Source of the DNA: Pseudomonas sp. IPO3778
GTDB taxonomy: Bacteria > Pseudomonadota > Gammaproteobacteria > Pseudomonadales > Pseudomonadaceae
Direction: 5' to 3'
DNA: 64,000 nucleotides
Assembly (NCBI RefSeq): GCF_013386825.1
Contig: NZ_JACARC010000013.1
Span: forward strand, 1 to 64,000
Numbering within the stretch: the stretch's first letter is position 1; the number at the start of each line of letters is the position of its first letter. A program made the translations under genes and the position numbers. Of this stretch, positions 24,848 to 34,102 are shown piece by piece. Under the pieces are notes generated by a model. The model saw nothing but the letters and a program-made list of their open reading frames with translations. It made no database searches and was not told the DNA's origin.

Positions 24848-26173
24848 TTAGAGGAACGTGTCCCGCGCCAGGCCATGGCGCTGCATTTTTTCATTGAAGG
24901 TACGCCGGGGCAGTTGCAGCTCGGCCAGCACCGCCTTGATATCGCCTTTGTGCCGGGTCAGCGCCGCTTTCAGGCAATGGGCTTCAAACGCTTCCTGCTG
25001 CGCCGCCAGCGATTGCCCGGCTTCGATGCCTTCCGGCTCAGGTTCACCCAGCCCCAGTACCTGGCGTTCGGCGACATTGGCCAGTTCCCGCACATTGCCC
25101 GGCCAGTCATGGCTGAGCAGGCGGCCCAATGCCGGCCCACTCAAGGGTGCAACGCTGCGGCCCAGGCGTTCGGCGGCGCTTTGCGCGAAGTGCTCGAACA
25201 GCAGCGGAATGTCTTCCCGGCGCTCACGCAGCGGCGGCAGGCGCAGTTGCGCGACGGTCAGGCGGTAGGCCAAATCTTCGCGAAAACGCCCGGCGCGGGC
25301 TTCGTCCAGCAGGTCGGGTTTGGTGGCGGCGATGATCCGCAAGTCCACCTTGATGCTTTGATTGGAGCCGAGCCGCTCCAGTTTTTGCTCCTGCAACACC
25401 CGCAGCAATTTCACCTGTTGGGCCAAGGGCATGCTTTCAATTTCATCGAGAAACAGCGTGCCGCCGTCGGCGTATTCCAGCTTGCCGATGCGCTTGCCCT
25501 GGGCACCGGTAAACGCACCACTTTCATGGCCGAACAGCTCGGCTTCAAACAGCTGCTCGGGAATCGCTGCGCAGTTGAGCGCCACAAATGGTTTCTTCGC
25601 ACGGGGGCCGAAATCATGCAGGCAACGGGCGACCAGTTCCTTGCCGCTGCCGGTTTCGCCGCGAATCAGCACGTTGACCGGCAGGCCTGCCAAATCCAGC
25701 ACTTGCCGGCGCAGGTTCTGCAAACCCCGGGATACCCCCAACAGGCTCGACTCCAGTTGGGCCCGGTGATCAGCCTGTTGGTGCAGGCGGCGGTTTTCCA
25801 GCACCAGCCCACGCTTGTCCAGCGCCCGGCGCAGGCTGCTGAGCAGGGCTTCGGGGCTGAAGGGTTTTTCGAGGAAGTCGTAGGCGCCATCGCGCATGGC
25901 TTCGACGGCCATCGGCACATCGCCGTGGCCGGTGAGCAAAATCACCGGCAGGTCGGCGTCGCGCCGCTGCACTTCGGCCAGCAACTCCAGGCCCGTGAGG
26001 CCGGGCATGCGCACGTCGCTCAGGATCACCCCGGGAAAGTCCCGGGGCAATTGCGCCAGGCATTCCTCGGCGCGGCTGAACAATTGCACCTCAAAGCCGG
26101 ACAGGCTCAGCCATTGCTCGACGGCCGTGCGGATGCTGGCTTCGTCATCGACCACAATCACCGCATTCAACAT
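24848..26173 (-). CDS. mifR: Sigma-54-dependent response regulator (MifR/DctD-like)
   Basis: A 441-residue NtrC-type activator. The receiver domain has Asp53 as phosphoacceptor (SDVRMPGLTG), the AAA+ domain has Walker A GETGSGKE at 172-179 and the sigma-54 contact loop GAFTGA at 219-224, and a Fis-type helix-turn-helix ends the protein (HKGDIKAVLAELQLPRRTFNEKMQRHG). It should activate the sigma-54 promoter of kgtP just downstream. Its start overlaps the kinase stop by seven bases. DctD is the alternative name. The KgtP neighbour favours MifR. Confidence 0.92.
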   Translation of the reverse strand: MLNAVIVVDDEASIRTAVEQWLSLSGFEVQLFSRAEECLAQLPRDFPGVILSDVRMPGLTGLELLAEVQRRDADLPVILLTGHGDVPMAVEAMRDGAYDFLEKPFSPEALLSSLRRALDKRGLVLENRRLHQQADHRAQLESSLLGVSRGLQNLRRQVLDLAGLPVNVLIRGETGSGKELVARCLHDFGPRAKKPFVALNCAAIPEQLFEAELFGHESGAFTGAQGKRIGKLEYADGGTLFLDEIESMPLAQQVKLLRVLQEQKLERLGSNQSIKVDLRIIAATKPDLLDEARAGRFREDLAYRLTVAQLRLPPLRERREDIPLLFEHFAQSAAERLGRSVAPLSGPALGRLLSHDWPGNVRELANVAERQVLGLGEPEPEGIEAGQSLAAQQEAFEAHCLKAALTRHKGDIKAVLAELQLPRRTFNEKMQRHGLARDTFL

Positions 26174-27933
26174 AGTTCTGGCGTCTCCAGGGCGATGGGC
26201 AAGGTCAGGGTAAAGATCGCCCCGTCACCTTGATTGCCGGCGCTCAAGCGGCCGCCGAGTTCGTGGACGATAGCGTACGACACGGCCAGCCCCAGGCCGA
26301 GTCCGTCGCCCACGGGTTTGGTGGTGAAGAATGGGTCGAATACGTTGTTGAGGTGTTCTTCGGCGATCCCGCCACCGCTGTCGCTGACGGTCAGGCTCCA
26401 CAGCTGCTGATCGGCGTGCAGGCGGATTTCCAGGCGTTTGCGGGGTTTGTCGGCCATGGCGTCGAGGGCGTTGCGCAGCAGGTTGATCAGCACCTGTTCG
26501 AGGCGAATCGCGTCACCGCGTACCCACGCCGGGCGGGTCAGGTCCAGCACGGCGCCGATGGCTTCGTCCCGCAGGCGGGCATCGAGCAAGTGCAGGGACT
26601 GATCCACCACCGAGGCCAGGTCCAGGCGTTCGCGCAGGCCGCTGGGGCTTTTGCGGGCGAAGGTCTTGAGGTGGCCGGTGAGGGCGGCCATGCGGGTGAG
26701 CATGTCGTCCAGTGGGGCCAGGGCCTGGTAGGCGTCGTCCACCCGGCCGTGGTCCAGCAGCAGGCGCAGCGTCGCCAGCTGCATGCGCTGGGCCGTCAGT
26801 GGTTGGTTGATTTCGTGGGCGAGGGCGGCAGACATCTGCCCCAATGCCGCCAGCTTGGCGGATTGCACCAAGCCATCCTGGGCGGTGCGCAGGGCGCGGG
26901 TGCGTTCTTCCACCAGTTGTTCCAGTTCTTCACGGCTGCGCTGGCGCAGGCGGGCCAGGCGCCAGCGCTGGGTCAGGAACAGCACCAGGAACACCAGCGC
27001 CAGCCACGAACCGGCCGCAGCGAGGCCGGCGTTGCGTTGGTCCTCAAAGGCAAACTGTGGCTTGCGTAGCAGATGCAGGGTCCAGCCCTCGGCCTTCAGC
27101 GGCAGGGATTCCCAAATGTAATTGGCCTTGCCGTCGGGGCCGTCGACGCGCATCAGGTGGCTGTTGTCGTCAAAGCGTTGCACCGCTTCGGCGTCCAGTG
27201 GCAGCAGCTGTTTCTTGTCGTATTGGCGAGTGGCCTTGAGTTCGGCGTGGTCGCTGTCTGACAACGGGCGCAGCGCGCGGTAGCGCCAGCCCGGTTGGTT
27301 GGCGATAAACACAATGCCCCGGGCATCGCTGACCAGCAGCAGGTCGTTCCCTTGAGCCCACTCGCGCTCCAGTTCGGGGAATTCCAGCTTGACCACCATG
27401 GCACCCAGGAACTGTTCGTTCTCGCCCACCACCGCGCTGGAGAGGAAATAGCCCGGAATCCCGGTGGTCACCCCCACCGCATAGAAACGCCCGGTGCCCT
27501 GGCTCAGGGTCTGGCTGAAGTAGGGGCGAAACGCGTAGTTGTGCCCGACGTAACTGCTGGGCAGGTTCCAGTTGCTGGCGGCCACGGCCAGGCCGTTGCG
27601 GTCCATCAGTTCCAGGGTGGAAGACTGGGCGGCGCCGTTGATGCGCTCCAGTTTGCGGTTGAGCAAATCCTGGGTGGCCGGGTTCAGCGGGCCTTTCAAG
27701 GCGCTGATCATTTCCGAGTCCAGGGCCAGCACGGCGGGCAGGGCGCGGTAGCGTTCGATCAGGGTGTGCAGGGAGTTGCCATAAAGCATGAGCTGCTGAT
27801 TGGCGCGGGCGGCGTCATCCACCAGGGCCAGGCGTTCGGCGTGGCGGGTGGCCAAGGCGGCAGCCAGCATCGCACCGGCAATGATCAGCAGGGAGTAGAA
27901 GGTCAAACGCAACGGGCGGGGAATCGCGATCAT
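26167..27933 (-). CDS. mifS: DctB-type sensor histidine kinase (MifS-like)
   Basis: A 588-residue membrane kinase. TM1 is about residues 11-28, then a periplasmic double-PAS (dCache-like) sensor with the DctB-family segment AFRPYFSQTLSQG (134-146), TM2 about 303-321, a coiled linker, the phosphoacceptor His373 (ALAHEINQPLTA) and an ATPase domain (VLINLLRNALDAM, GLGLGLAVSYAIV). It probably senses C5-dicarboxylates outside the inner membrane and phosphorylates the coupled regulator. The start at 27933 (MIAIPRPLRL) is taken because longer frames run into a palindromic repeat; its ribosome site is weak, so 27969 is an alternative. Confidence 0.9.
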   Translation of the reverse strand: MIAIPRPLRLTFYSLLIIAGAMLAAALATRHAERLALVDDAARANQQLMLYGNSLHTLIERYRALPAVLALDSEMISALKGPLNPATQDLLNRKLERINGAAQSSTLELMDRNGLAVAASNWNLPSSYVGHNYAFRPYFSQTLSQGTGRFYAVGVTTGIPGYFLSSAVVGENEQFLGAMVVKLEFPELEREWAQGNDLLLVSDARGIVFIANQPGWRYRALRPLSDSDHAELKATRQYDKKQLLPLDAEAVQRFDDNSHLMRVDGPDGKANYIWESLPLKAEGWTLHLLRKPQFAFEDQRNAGLAAAGSWLALVFLVLFLTQRWRLARLRQRSREELEQLVEERTRALRTAQDGLVQSAKLAALGQMSAALAHEINQPLTAQRMQLATLRLLLDHGRVDDAYQALAPLDDMLTRMAALTGHLKTFARKSPSGLRERLDLASVVDQSLHLLDARLRDEAIGAVLDLTRPAWVRGDAIRLEQVLINLLRNALDAMADKPRKRLEIRLHADQQLWSLTVSDSGGGIAEEHLNNVFDPFFTTKPVGDGLGLGLAVSYAIVHELGGRLSAGNQGDGAIFTLTLPIALETPELC

Positions 27934-27989
27934 ACGAAGATGAACAGTGCAATTGGGGGCGAGCACCATAGCATGAGGCGCATGGCTGT

Positions 27990-28083
27990 TGTGGCGAGGG
28001 AGCTTGCTCCCGCTGGGGCGCGTAGCGGCCCCAAAAAAATGGGAGTGCTGGGCACTCCAGCGGGAGCAAGCTCCCTCGCCACA
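27990..28083. repeat. Paired REP palindrome (GTGGCGAGGGAGCTTGCTCCC type)
   Basis: A 27-bp perfect inverted repeat has arms at 27990-28016 and 28057-28083. The loop contains further small inverted repeats. The same arm occurs at 54352-54463. Confidence 0.9.
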
Positions 28084-28101
28084 TTGAGAGGTGTCCAGCA
28101 C

Positions 28102-28130
28102 AAAAAAGGCGACCTTATAGGTCGCCTTTA
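28102..28130 (-). terminator. Terminator of the fumarase gene
   Basis: The stem AAAGGCGACC / GGTCGCCTTT with a five-base loop is followed on the minus strand by a T run (CCTTTTTTG). It lies 18 bp past the fumarase stop codon. Confidence 0.85.
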
Positions 28131-28147
28131 TCCTTGCGGGGAAATGC

Positions 28148-29671
28148 TTACTGCACTTCTACCGCCAGGCTTTCACTGATCTTTTTCTGCCAGATGGCAG
28201 GACCGGTGATGTGTACCGATTCGCCCTTGCTATCAACGGCAACGGTGACCGGCATGTCTTTCACGTCGAACTCGTAGATCGCTTCCATGCCCAGCTCGGC
28301 GAATGCCACCACGCGGGACTTCTTGATGGCCTGGGCCACCAGGTAAGCCGCGCCGCCCACTGCCATCAGGTAAACCGCCTTGTGGTCCTTGATCGCTTCG
28401 ATCGCGGTCGGGCCGCGCTCGGATTTGCCGATCATGCCCAACAGGCCGGTTTGCTCGAGAATCTGGCGAGTGAACTTGTCCATCCGCGTGGCGGTGGTTG
28501 GACCCGCAGGCCCCACCACTTCTTCGCGCACCGGATCAACCGGGCCCACGTAGTAGATGAAGCGACCCTTGAGGTCCACCGGCAGGGTTTCACCCTTGTT
28601 CAGCATCTCGACCATGCGCTTGTGCGCGGCGTCGCGACCGGTGAGCATCTTGCCGTTGAGCAACACGGTTTCGCCCGGCTTCCAGCTCTGCACGTCTTCC
28701 GGGGTCAGGGTGTCGAGGTTGACGCGACGGGCCGACGGGCCGGCTTCCCAGACGATTTCCGGGTAGGCGTCCAACGGTGGCGCTTCCAGCGACGCCGGGC
28801 CCGAACCGTCGAGCACGAAGTGCGCGTGACGGGTGGCGGCGCAGTTGGGGATCATGCACACCGGCAGCGAGGCGGCGTGGGTCGGGTAGTCCATGATTTT
28901 TACGTCGAGCACGGTGGTCAGGCCACCCAGGCCCTGGGCGCCGATGCCCAGTTGGTTGACCTTCTCGAACAACTCCAGGCGCATCTCTTCGATACGGTTG
29001 GACGGGCCGCGCTTTTTCAGCTCGTGGATGTCGATGGATTCCATCAACACTTCCTTGGCCATCACCGCAGCTTTCTCGGCGGTGCCGCCGATGCCGATGC
29101 CGAGCATGCCCGGTGGGCACCAGCCGGCGCCCATGGTCGGAACGGTCTTCAGTACCCAGTCGACGATGGAGTCGGACGGGTTGAGCATGGCCATTTTCGA
29201 CTTGTTCTCGGAACCACCGCCTTTGGCGGCCACGTCCACTTCCACGGTGTTACCCGGGACGATGGAGTAGTGGATCACCGCAGGGGTGTTGTCCTTGGTG
29301 TTCTTTCGCGCACCGGCCGGGTCGGCGAGGATCGAAGCCCGCAGGACGTTTTCCGGCAGGTTGTAGGCCTGGCGCACGCCTTGGTTGATCATGTCGTCGA
29401 GGCTCATGGTGGCGCCATCCCAGCGCACGTCCATGCCGACGCGTACGAATACGGTGACGATGCCGGTGTCCTGGCAGATCGGGCGGTGGCCGGTGGCACA
29501 CATGCGCGAGTTGATCAGGATCTGTGCCATGGAGTCACGGGCCGCTGGCGACTCTTCGCGCAGGTAGGCTTCGTGCATCGCCTGGATGAAGTCAACGGGA
29601 TGGTAGTAGGAAATGAATTGCAGGGCGTCGGCAACGCTCTGAATCAGGTCGTCTTGCTTGATCACGGTCAT
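28148..29671 (-). CDS. fumA: Class I (iron-sulfur) fumarate hydratase
   Basis: A 507-residue class I fumarase with both the N-terminal alpha and C-terminal beta domains in one chain. It hydrates fumarate to malate in the TCA cycle using a [4Fe-4S] cluster; Cys66 in RPICQDTG and cysteines in GAGWCPPG and IPNCAATRHAHF are the likely ligands. The start at 29671 (MTVIKQDDLIQS) has GAGGAG upstream and is better than a longer frame. It is a single-gene unit with its own terminator. In P. aeruginosa the neighbouring order is pykA, crotonase, ferredoxin reductase, sadC, fumarase; here sadC is missing. Confidence 0.94.
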   Translation of the reverse strand: MTVIKQDDLIQSVADALQFISYYHPVDFIQAMHEAYLREESPAARDSMAQILINSRMCATGHRPICQDTGIVTVFVRVGMDVRWDGATMSLDDMINQGVRQAYNLPENVLRASILADPAGARKNTKDNTPAVIHYSIVPGNTVEVDVAAKGGGSENKSKMAMLNPSDSIVDWVLKTVPTMGAGWCPPGMLGIGIGGTAEKAAVMAKEVLMESIDIHELKKRGPSNRIEEMRLELFEKVNQLGIGAQGLGGLTTVLDVKIMDYPTHAASLPVCMIPNCAATRHAHFVLDGSGPASLEAPPLDAYPEIVWEAGPSARRVNLDTLTPEDVQSWKPGETVLLNGKMLTGRDAAHKRMVEMLNKGETLPVDLKGRFIYYVGPVDPVREEVVGPAGPTTATRMDKFTRQILEQTGLLGMIGKSERGPTAIEAIKDHKAVYLMAVGGAAYLVAQAIKKSRVVAFAELGMEAIYEFDVKDMPVTVAVDSKGESVHITGPAIWQKKISESLAVEVQ

Positions 29672-29857
29672 GAGTCGCGCTCCTCTATAAGGGAACATTC
29701 AATAAAGGTGGCTTCAGTGTTGCATCGGTCGGCTGAAACCACCTTTCCAAGGCACGCCAAAGTGGTGCAGGCGCGACGCTAAAAAGGCGCGGCAGTATAA
29801 CCCGGCACGGTGGCCGATACACCCGACTATGGTCATGAATGCCAGGCCCGATTCACC

Positions 29858-29955
29858 GTAGGAGCGAGCTTGCTCGCGAAAAACGTGAATCTGATGGGTT
29901 TCGTCAGGCGCCCCGCGTTATCGTTAGCGACCTTCGCGAGCAAGCTCGCTCCTAC
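29858..29955. repeat. Paired REP palindrome (GTAGGAGCGAGCTTGCTCGCG type)
   Basis: A 23-bp perfect inverted repeat has arms at 29858-29880 and 29933-29955. The loop shares the segment GCGTTATCGTTAGCGACC with the copy at 53259-53357, so the loop as well as the arms is conserved. It ends 15 bp before the next start codon. Confidence 0.9.
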
Positions 29956-29969
29956 AGTTGAAGAGTTTT

Positions 29970-30902
29970 ATGCCTGAACTTCACGTCGGCGAACGCCACT
30001 GGTCGGTAGCCACCGGCAGCAACCTGCTGGATGCCCTGAACCAGGCGGGGGTGGCCGTGCCCTACAGCTGCCGTGCCGGTAGCTGCCATGCCTGTATGGT
30101 GCGTTGCCGGGGTGATATCCAGGACAACCAGCCGGATGCCCTGAGCCCGGCACAACGCCAGGACGGCTGGCGCCTGGCCTGCCAGTGCCGGGTCACGGCT
30201 GACGTGCAGGTCGAGACCTTTGACCCGCTGCGTGACGGGTTGCCGGCGACGGTGCTGAGCGTTGATTGGTTGAACCCGAGCGTCCTGCGCCTGCGGCTGC
30301 AACCCGAGCGCGGCTTGCGCTACCGGGCGGGGCAACATCTGGTGCTGTGGGCGGGCAGCGTTGCGCGCCCGTATTCCTTGGCCAGCTTGCCCCAGGAAGA
30401 CCCGTTCCTCGAGTTTCATATCGATTGCCGGCTGCCGGGTGAATTCAGTGACGCCGCCCGTCAATTCAGGGCCGGTGACCGCCTGCGCCTGGGCGAACTG
30501 CGGGGCGGCGCGTTGCAGTACGACCCCGACTGGCAATCCCGGCCGCTCTGGCTGCTGGCCTCGGGCACCGGGCTTGGCCCGCTGTGGGGCGTGTTGCGCG
30601 AGGCCTTGCGCCAGGATCACCAGGGCGCCATCCGGGTCATTCACCTGGCCCATGACGCAGGCGGCCATTATCTGGCCGAGCCTTTGGCACAACTGGCTGC
30701 GGCGCACCCGAACGTGACGGTTGAGCGATGGACAGCGGCTGAGGCAACCGAGGCTTTGGCACAACTGCGGCTTGTTTCCCGGCAAACTCTGGCCTTACTC
30801 TGCGGGCACCCTGCCAGCGTCGAGGCCTTTTCCAAGCGCCTGTTCCTGGCCGGACTGCCGCGCAATCAACTGCTGGCTGATGTGTTCCTGCCCCGTGGTT
30901 GA
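29970..30902 (+). CDS. Ferredoxin-NAD(P)H reductase-like protein with N-terminal [2Fe-2S] domain
   Basis: A 310-residue electron-transfer protein. The N-terminal plant-type ferredoxin domain has cysteines 34, 39, 42 and 71 (CRAGSCHAC...C). A flavin-binding domain (RPYSLASLP) and a nucleotide-binding domain (ASGTGLGPLWGVL; LLCGHPASVEAF) follow. It resembles CDP-6-deoxyhexose reductase-type and oxygenase reductase components, but no partner oxygenase is encoded nearby. ATG 29970 is chosen over an upstream in-frame TTG. It is followed 30 bp later by the crotonase gene on the same strand, as in P. aeruginosa PA4331-PA4330. Confidence 0.88.
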   Translation: MPELHVGERHWSVATGSNLLDALNQAGVAVPYSCRAGSCHACMVRCRGDIQDNQPDALSPAQRQDGWRLACQCRVTADVQVETFDPLRDGLPATVLSVDWLNPSVLRLRLQPERGLRYRAGQHLVLWAGSVARPYSLASLPQEDPFLEFHIDCRLPGEFSDAARQFRAGDRLRLGELRGGALQYDPDWQSRPLWLLASGTGLGPLWGVLREALRQDHQGAIRVIHLAHDAGGHYLAEPLAQLAAAHPNVTVERWTAAEATEALAQLRLVSRQTLALLCGHPASVEAFSKRLFLAGLPRNQLLADVFLPRG

Positions 30903-30932
30903 GCGCTGAATTTTCCAGCCGCGAGATTTGCC

Positions 30933-31679
30933 ATGACCCATGCCATCCTGCAGCAACGCGAACGCGGGTTGCTGATCCTGCAACTCAATCGCCCGGACAA
31001 GAAAAACGCCCTGACCCGCGCCATGTACAGCCAACTGGCCGAGGCGCTGGAGCAGGCGGATGCCGATACCGGCGTCAATGCCGTACTGATCCAGGGCAGC
31101 AGCGTGTGCTTCACCGCCGGTAATGATATTGGTGACTTCCTTGAACAGCCGCCGGCGGATCTCGACAGCCCGGTGTTTCACTTCATGCGCAGTTTGCTCA
31201 ATTGCCGCAAGCCGGTGATTGCGGCAGTGGCGGGCGTGGCGGTGGGAATTGGTACGACGTTGCTGCTGCATTGTGACCTGGTGTATGTCAGCCGGGACGC
31301 GCGGTTGCGCATGCCGTTCGTCAACCTGGGGCTGTGCCCGGAGTTCGGTTCCAGCTTGATCCTGCCGCGTTTGTTGGGGCACGCCAAAGCGGCGGAGCTG
31401 TTGCTGCTGGGTGAAGGCTTTACCGGCGAGCAGGCTGCCGCTTGGGGCATTGCCACCGAGGCACTGGACAGCGGGGAATCAGCCTTGGCCAAGGCGCGGG
31501 AAGTCGCCGCGCGGTTTGAAACCCTGGCGCCGGGCGCGGTGCAGGTCAGCAAGCACTTGATGAAAAGCGTCGATCGCGAGCAGTTGCGCAGGGTGATCGA
31601 GGAGGAGGGCGCGCTGTTTACCCAGCGGTTGAAGTCGCCGGAGGCGATTGCGGCGTTGTCGGCTTTTATCACTCGGTGA
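30933..31679 (+). CDS. Enoyl-CoA hydratase/isomerase family (crotonase) protein
   Basis: A 248-residue crotonase-fold protein with the oxyanion-hole segments (SVCFTAGNDIGDF; AVAGVAVGIGTTLLLHCDLVY) and the helix FVNLGLCPEFGSSLILPRLLG that holds the catalytic acidic position. It should act on an acyl-CoA thioester in the cytoplasm as a hydratase or isomerase; which one is not clear, since this sub-family resembles delta3-delta2 enoyl-CoA isomerases. It is probably co-transcribed with the upstream reductase gene and convergent with pykA. Confidence 0.9.
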   Translation: MTHAILQQRERGLLILQLNRPDKKNALTRAMYSQLAEALEQADADTGVNAVLIQGSSVCFTAGNDIGDFLEQPPADLDSPVFHFMRSLLNCRKPVIAAVAGVAVGIGTTLLLHCDLVYVSRDARLRMPFVNLGLCPEFGSSLILPRLLGHAKAAELLLLGEGFTGEQAAAWGIATEALDSGESALAKAREVAARFETLAPGAVQVSKHLMKSVDREQLRRVIEEEGALFTQRLKSPEAIAALSAFITR

Positions 31680-31705
31680 TGAATGAGCGTTGGCTGGTCG
31701 GACGT

Positions 31706-31790
31706 CTTCGCGAGCAAGCCCGCTCCCACATTTAACCGCGTACATCCTGAAAAAACGCAGTCGAATGTGGGAGCGGGCTTGCTCGCGAAG
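31706..31790. repeat. Paired REP palindrome after the crotonase gene
   Basis: A 27-bp perfect inverted repeat has arms at 31706-31732 and 31764-31790, in the GCGGGCTTGCTCGCG family. Confidence 0.9.
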
Positions 31791-31828
31791 AGGCCAGTGA
31801 AGCCAGTACAAAAGCCCATCTGCAATAC

Positions 31829-31866
31829 AAAAAGCCCCGCCATTCACATGGCGGGGCTTTTGTTTT
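31829..31866. terminator. Bidirectional terminator between crotonase and pykA genes
   Basis: The stem AAAGCCCCGCCAT / ATGGCGGGGCTTT has a T run on the plus strand and an A run before it that gives T residues on the minus strand. Confidence 0.85.
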
Positions 31867-31878
31867 TCAGCGTGTCAC

Positions 31879-33330
31879 TCAGACCATTGGGTCGCCAACG
31901 TGCAGGATCTTCATGCCGTTGGTGCCGCCGATGGTGTGGTAGCTGTCGCCCTTGGTCAGGATGACCCAGTCGCCTTTCTCCACAACGCCGCGCTTGAGCA
32001 ACTCGTCGATCGCGGCCTGGCTGACTTGCTCAGGCGGCAGCGATGCCGGGTCGAACGGTACGGTGTAGACACCACGGAACATGGCCGCGCGGGCCTGGGT
32101 TTCGCGGTGCGGGGAGAACGCGTAGATCGGGATCGAGGAACGGATGCGCGACATGATCAACGGCGTGTAGCCACTTTCGGTCAAGGCGATGATCGCTTTC
32201 ACGCCCGGGAAGTGGTTGGCGGTGTACATGGCGGCCAGGGCGATGCTCTGGTCGCAGCTTTCGAAGACCTTGCCGATGCGGTGGCTGGAGGTCTTGCTGG
32301 TCGGGTGCTTTTCAGCGCCGACGCAGATGCGTGCCATGGCCTGTACGGCTTCCAGCGGGTATGGACCGGCAGCACTTTCGGCCGAGAGCATGACGGCGTC
32401 GGTGTAGTCGAGCACGGCGTTGGCCACGTCGGACACTTCGGCGCGGGTCGGCATCGGGTTCTGGATCATCGACTCCATCATCTGGGTCGCCACGATCACC
32501 GCTTTGTTGTGGCGACGTGCGTGCAGGATGATTTTCTTCTGGATACCGATCAGCTCGGCGTCGCCGATTTCCACGCCCAGGTCACCACGGGCAACCATCA
32601 CGGCGTCGGATGCCTTGATCAGGCCGTCGAGGGTTTCGTCATCGGCCACGGCTTCGGCACGCTCGATCTTCGCCACCAGCCAGGCAGTACCGCCGGCTTC
32701 GTCGCGCAGTTTACGGGCGTATTCCATGTCGGCAGCGTCGCGCGGGAAGGATACCGCGAGGTAGTCCACTTCCATTTCGGCGGCGAGCTTGATGTCGGCC
32801 TTGTCTTTTTCAGTCAGGGCTGGCGCGGTAAGGCCACCGCCGCGACGGTTGATGCCTTTGTGATCCGACAGCGGGCCGCCGATGATCACGGTGCAGTTCA
32901 GTTCAGTAGGTGTCGCGGTGTCGACGCGCATGACCACGCGACCGTCGTCCAGCAGCAGTTCGTCGCCGACGCCGCAGTCTTTCACCAGGTCCGGGTAGTC
33001 GATACCCACGACTTGCTGGTTGCCATCGGTCAGGGGATGGCTGGTGGAGAAGGTGAACTTGTCACCGATCTTCAGCTCGATCCGCTTGTTGGCGAATTTG
33101 GCGATACGGATTTTCGGGCCTTGCAGGTCACCCAGCAATGCAACGAAGCGGCCATGCTTGGCGGCCAGGTCACGCACCAGTTTGGCGCGAGCTTTGTGCT
33201 CGTCCGGGGTGCCGTGGGAGAAGTTCAGACGGGCAACGTCCAGGCCAGCCAGAATCAGCTGTTCGAGGACTTCCGGCGAGTTACTGGCCGGGCCAAGGGT
33301 GGCGACGATTTTGGTACGACGGACGGACAT
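31879..33330 (-). CDS. pykA: Pyruvate kinase (PykA type)
   Basis: A 483-residue pyruvate kinase converting phosphoenolpyruvate and ADP to pyruvate and ATP. The N-terminal RRTKIVATLGPAS, the substrate and metal block (LVAKIERAEAV, VARGDLGVEIG) and the ATQMMESMI segment are all conserved. Length fits PykA of Pseudomonas. Single-gene unit with a terminator shared with the crotonase gene. The small lipoprotein gene is divergent, 175 bp away. Confidence 0.96.
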   Translation of the reverse strand: MSVRRTKIVATLGPASNSPEVLEQLILAGLDVARLNFSHGTPDEHKARAKLVRDLAAKHGRFVALLGDLQGPKIRIAKFANKRIELKIGDKFTFSTSHPLTDGNQQVVGIDYPDLVKDCGVGDELLLDDGRVVMRVDTATPTELNCTVIIGGPLSDHKGINRRGGGLTAPALTEKDKADIKLAAEMEVDYLAVSFPRDAADMEYARKLRDEAGGTAWLVAKIERAEAVADDETLDGLIKASDAVMVARGDLGVEIGDAELIGIQKKIILHARRHNKAVIVATQMMESMIQNPMPTRAEVSDVANAVLDYTDAVMLSAESAAGPYPLEAVQAMARICVGAEKHPTSKTSSHRIGKVFESCDQSIALAAMYTANHFPGVKAIIALTESGYTPLIMSRIRSSIPIYAFSPHRETQARAAMFRGVYTVPFDPASLPPEQVSQAAIDELLKRGVVEKGDWVILTKGDSYHTIGGTNGMKILHVGDPMV

Positions 33331-33505
33331 GCACAGACTCCTGAGTTCAAGCGCTGAGGAAGGCTACTATGCTCTTTGGTTGTAGTCATTGTTCGTTTGC
33401 ACTACTTATCGATGATTCGCTTGTTTTCACTCTGCATGAACAGATGAACAACCTTGAAGATTTTCGATGAAGGGTCGATACACTGCACAAGACAGGAGAA
33501 CCCCC

Positions 33506-33877
33506 ATGCGAATCGTGATCATTGCTGCCCTGGCCGTCAGTGTTGTCGGCTGCACCCGTTGGTCCATGGACCATCATTTGAACAATGCCTACCGCGCTTA
33601 CGGCGTCGGCGATTGCCAGCGGGTCACCCTTGAGTTGTCCCAGGTCGACCGTGAAAGTCGTTCCCGGCGCTACGTGCAACCGGAAGTCTCGATGTTGCGC
33701 GGGCAGTGCCTGGAGCGCGAGAAACTGTTTGTCGATGCAGCGCAAACCTATCAATTCATCATCAGCCAGTACCCGGCGAGCGAGTACGCATTCCGCGCGC
33801 GTGCCCGTTTGGATACGTTGCAACAACTGGGGCATTACCCCGGCGCGAGCGCCCAGCCCCGCCCGGCGTCACTGTGA
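33506..33877 (+). CDS. Small lipoprotein with TPR-like helices
   Basis: A 123-residue predicted lipoprotein: a short signal peptide with lipobox VVGC (Cys16), then helices resembling a tetratricopeptide pair (LNNAYRAYGVGDCQRVTLELSQV; REKLFVDAAQTYQFIISQYPASEYAFRARARL). The start at 33506 has AGGAGA nine bases upstream. It is probably an envelope-located protein-interaction module. I do not know its partner. Confidence 0.82.
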   Translation: MRIVIIAALAVSVVGCTRWSMDHHLNNAYRAYGVGDCQRVTLELSQVDRESRSRRYVQPEVSMLRGQCLEREKLFVDAAQTYQFIISQYPASEYAFRARARLDTLQQLGHYPGASAQPRPASL

Positions 33878-34102
33878 GGATATTTGTCATGGGATAGCTG
33901 GCTCGTTGCCAGTCTTGGGCTAATCTTTGAGTATCGGTTTGTATAGGTTTCTATTCAAACGGATTGCATGCCCGGATTTGGCAGCTGTAGGTGACAAGGC
34001 ATTTGCTGTTGTCGCACCGATATCCGGGGAGAGCGGGCCTTTGCGGCCTGTTCCGAATCACTGGAGCGGCCACAACCCTGGCCATTGGATGGCGACCTCA
34101 TC

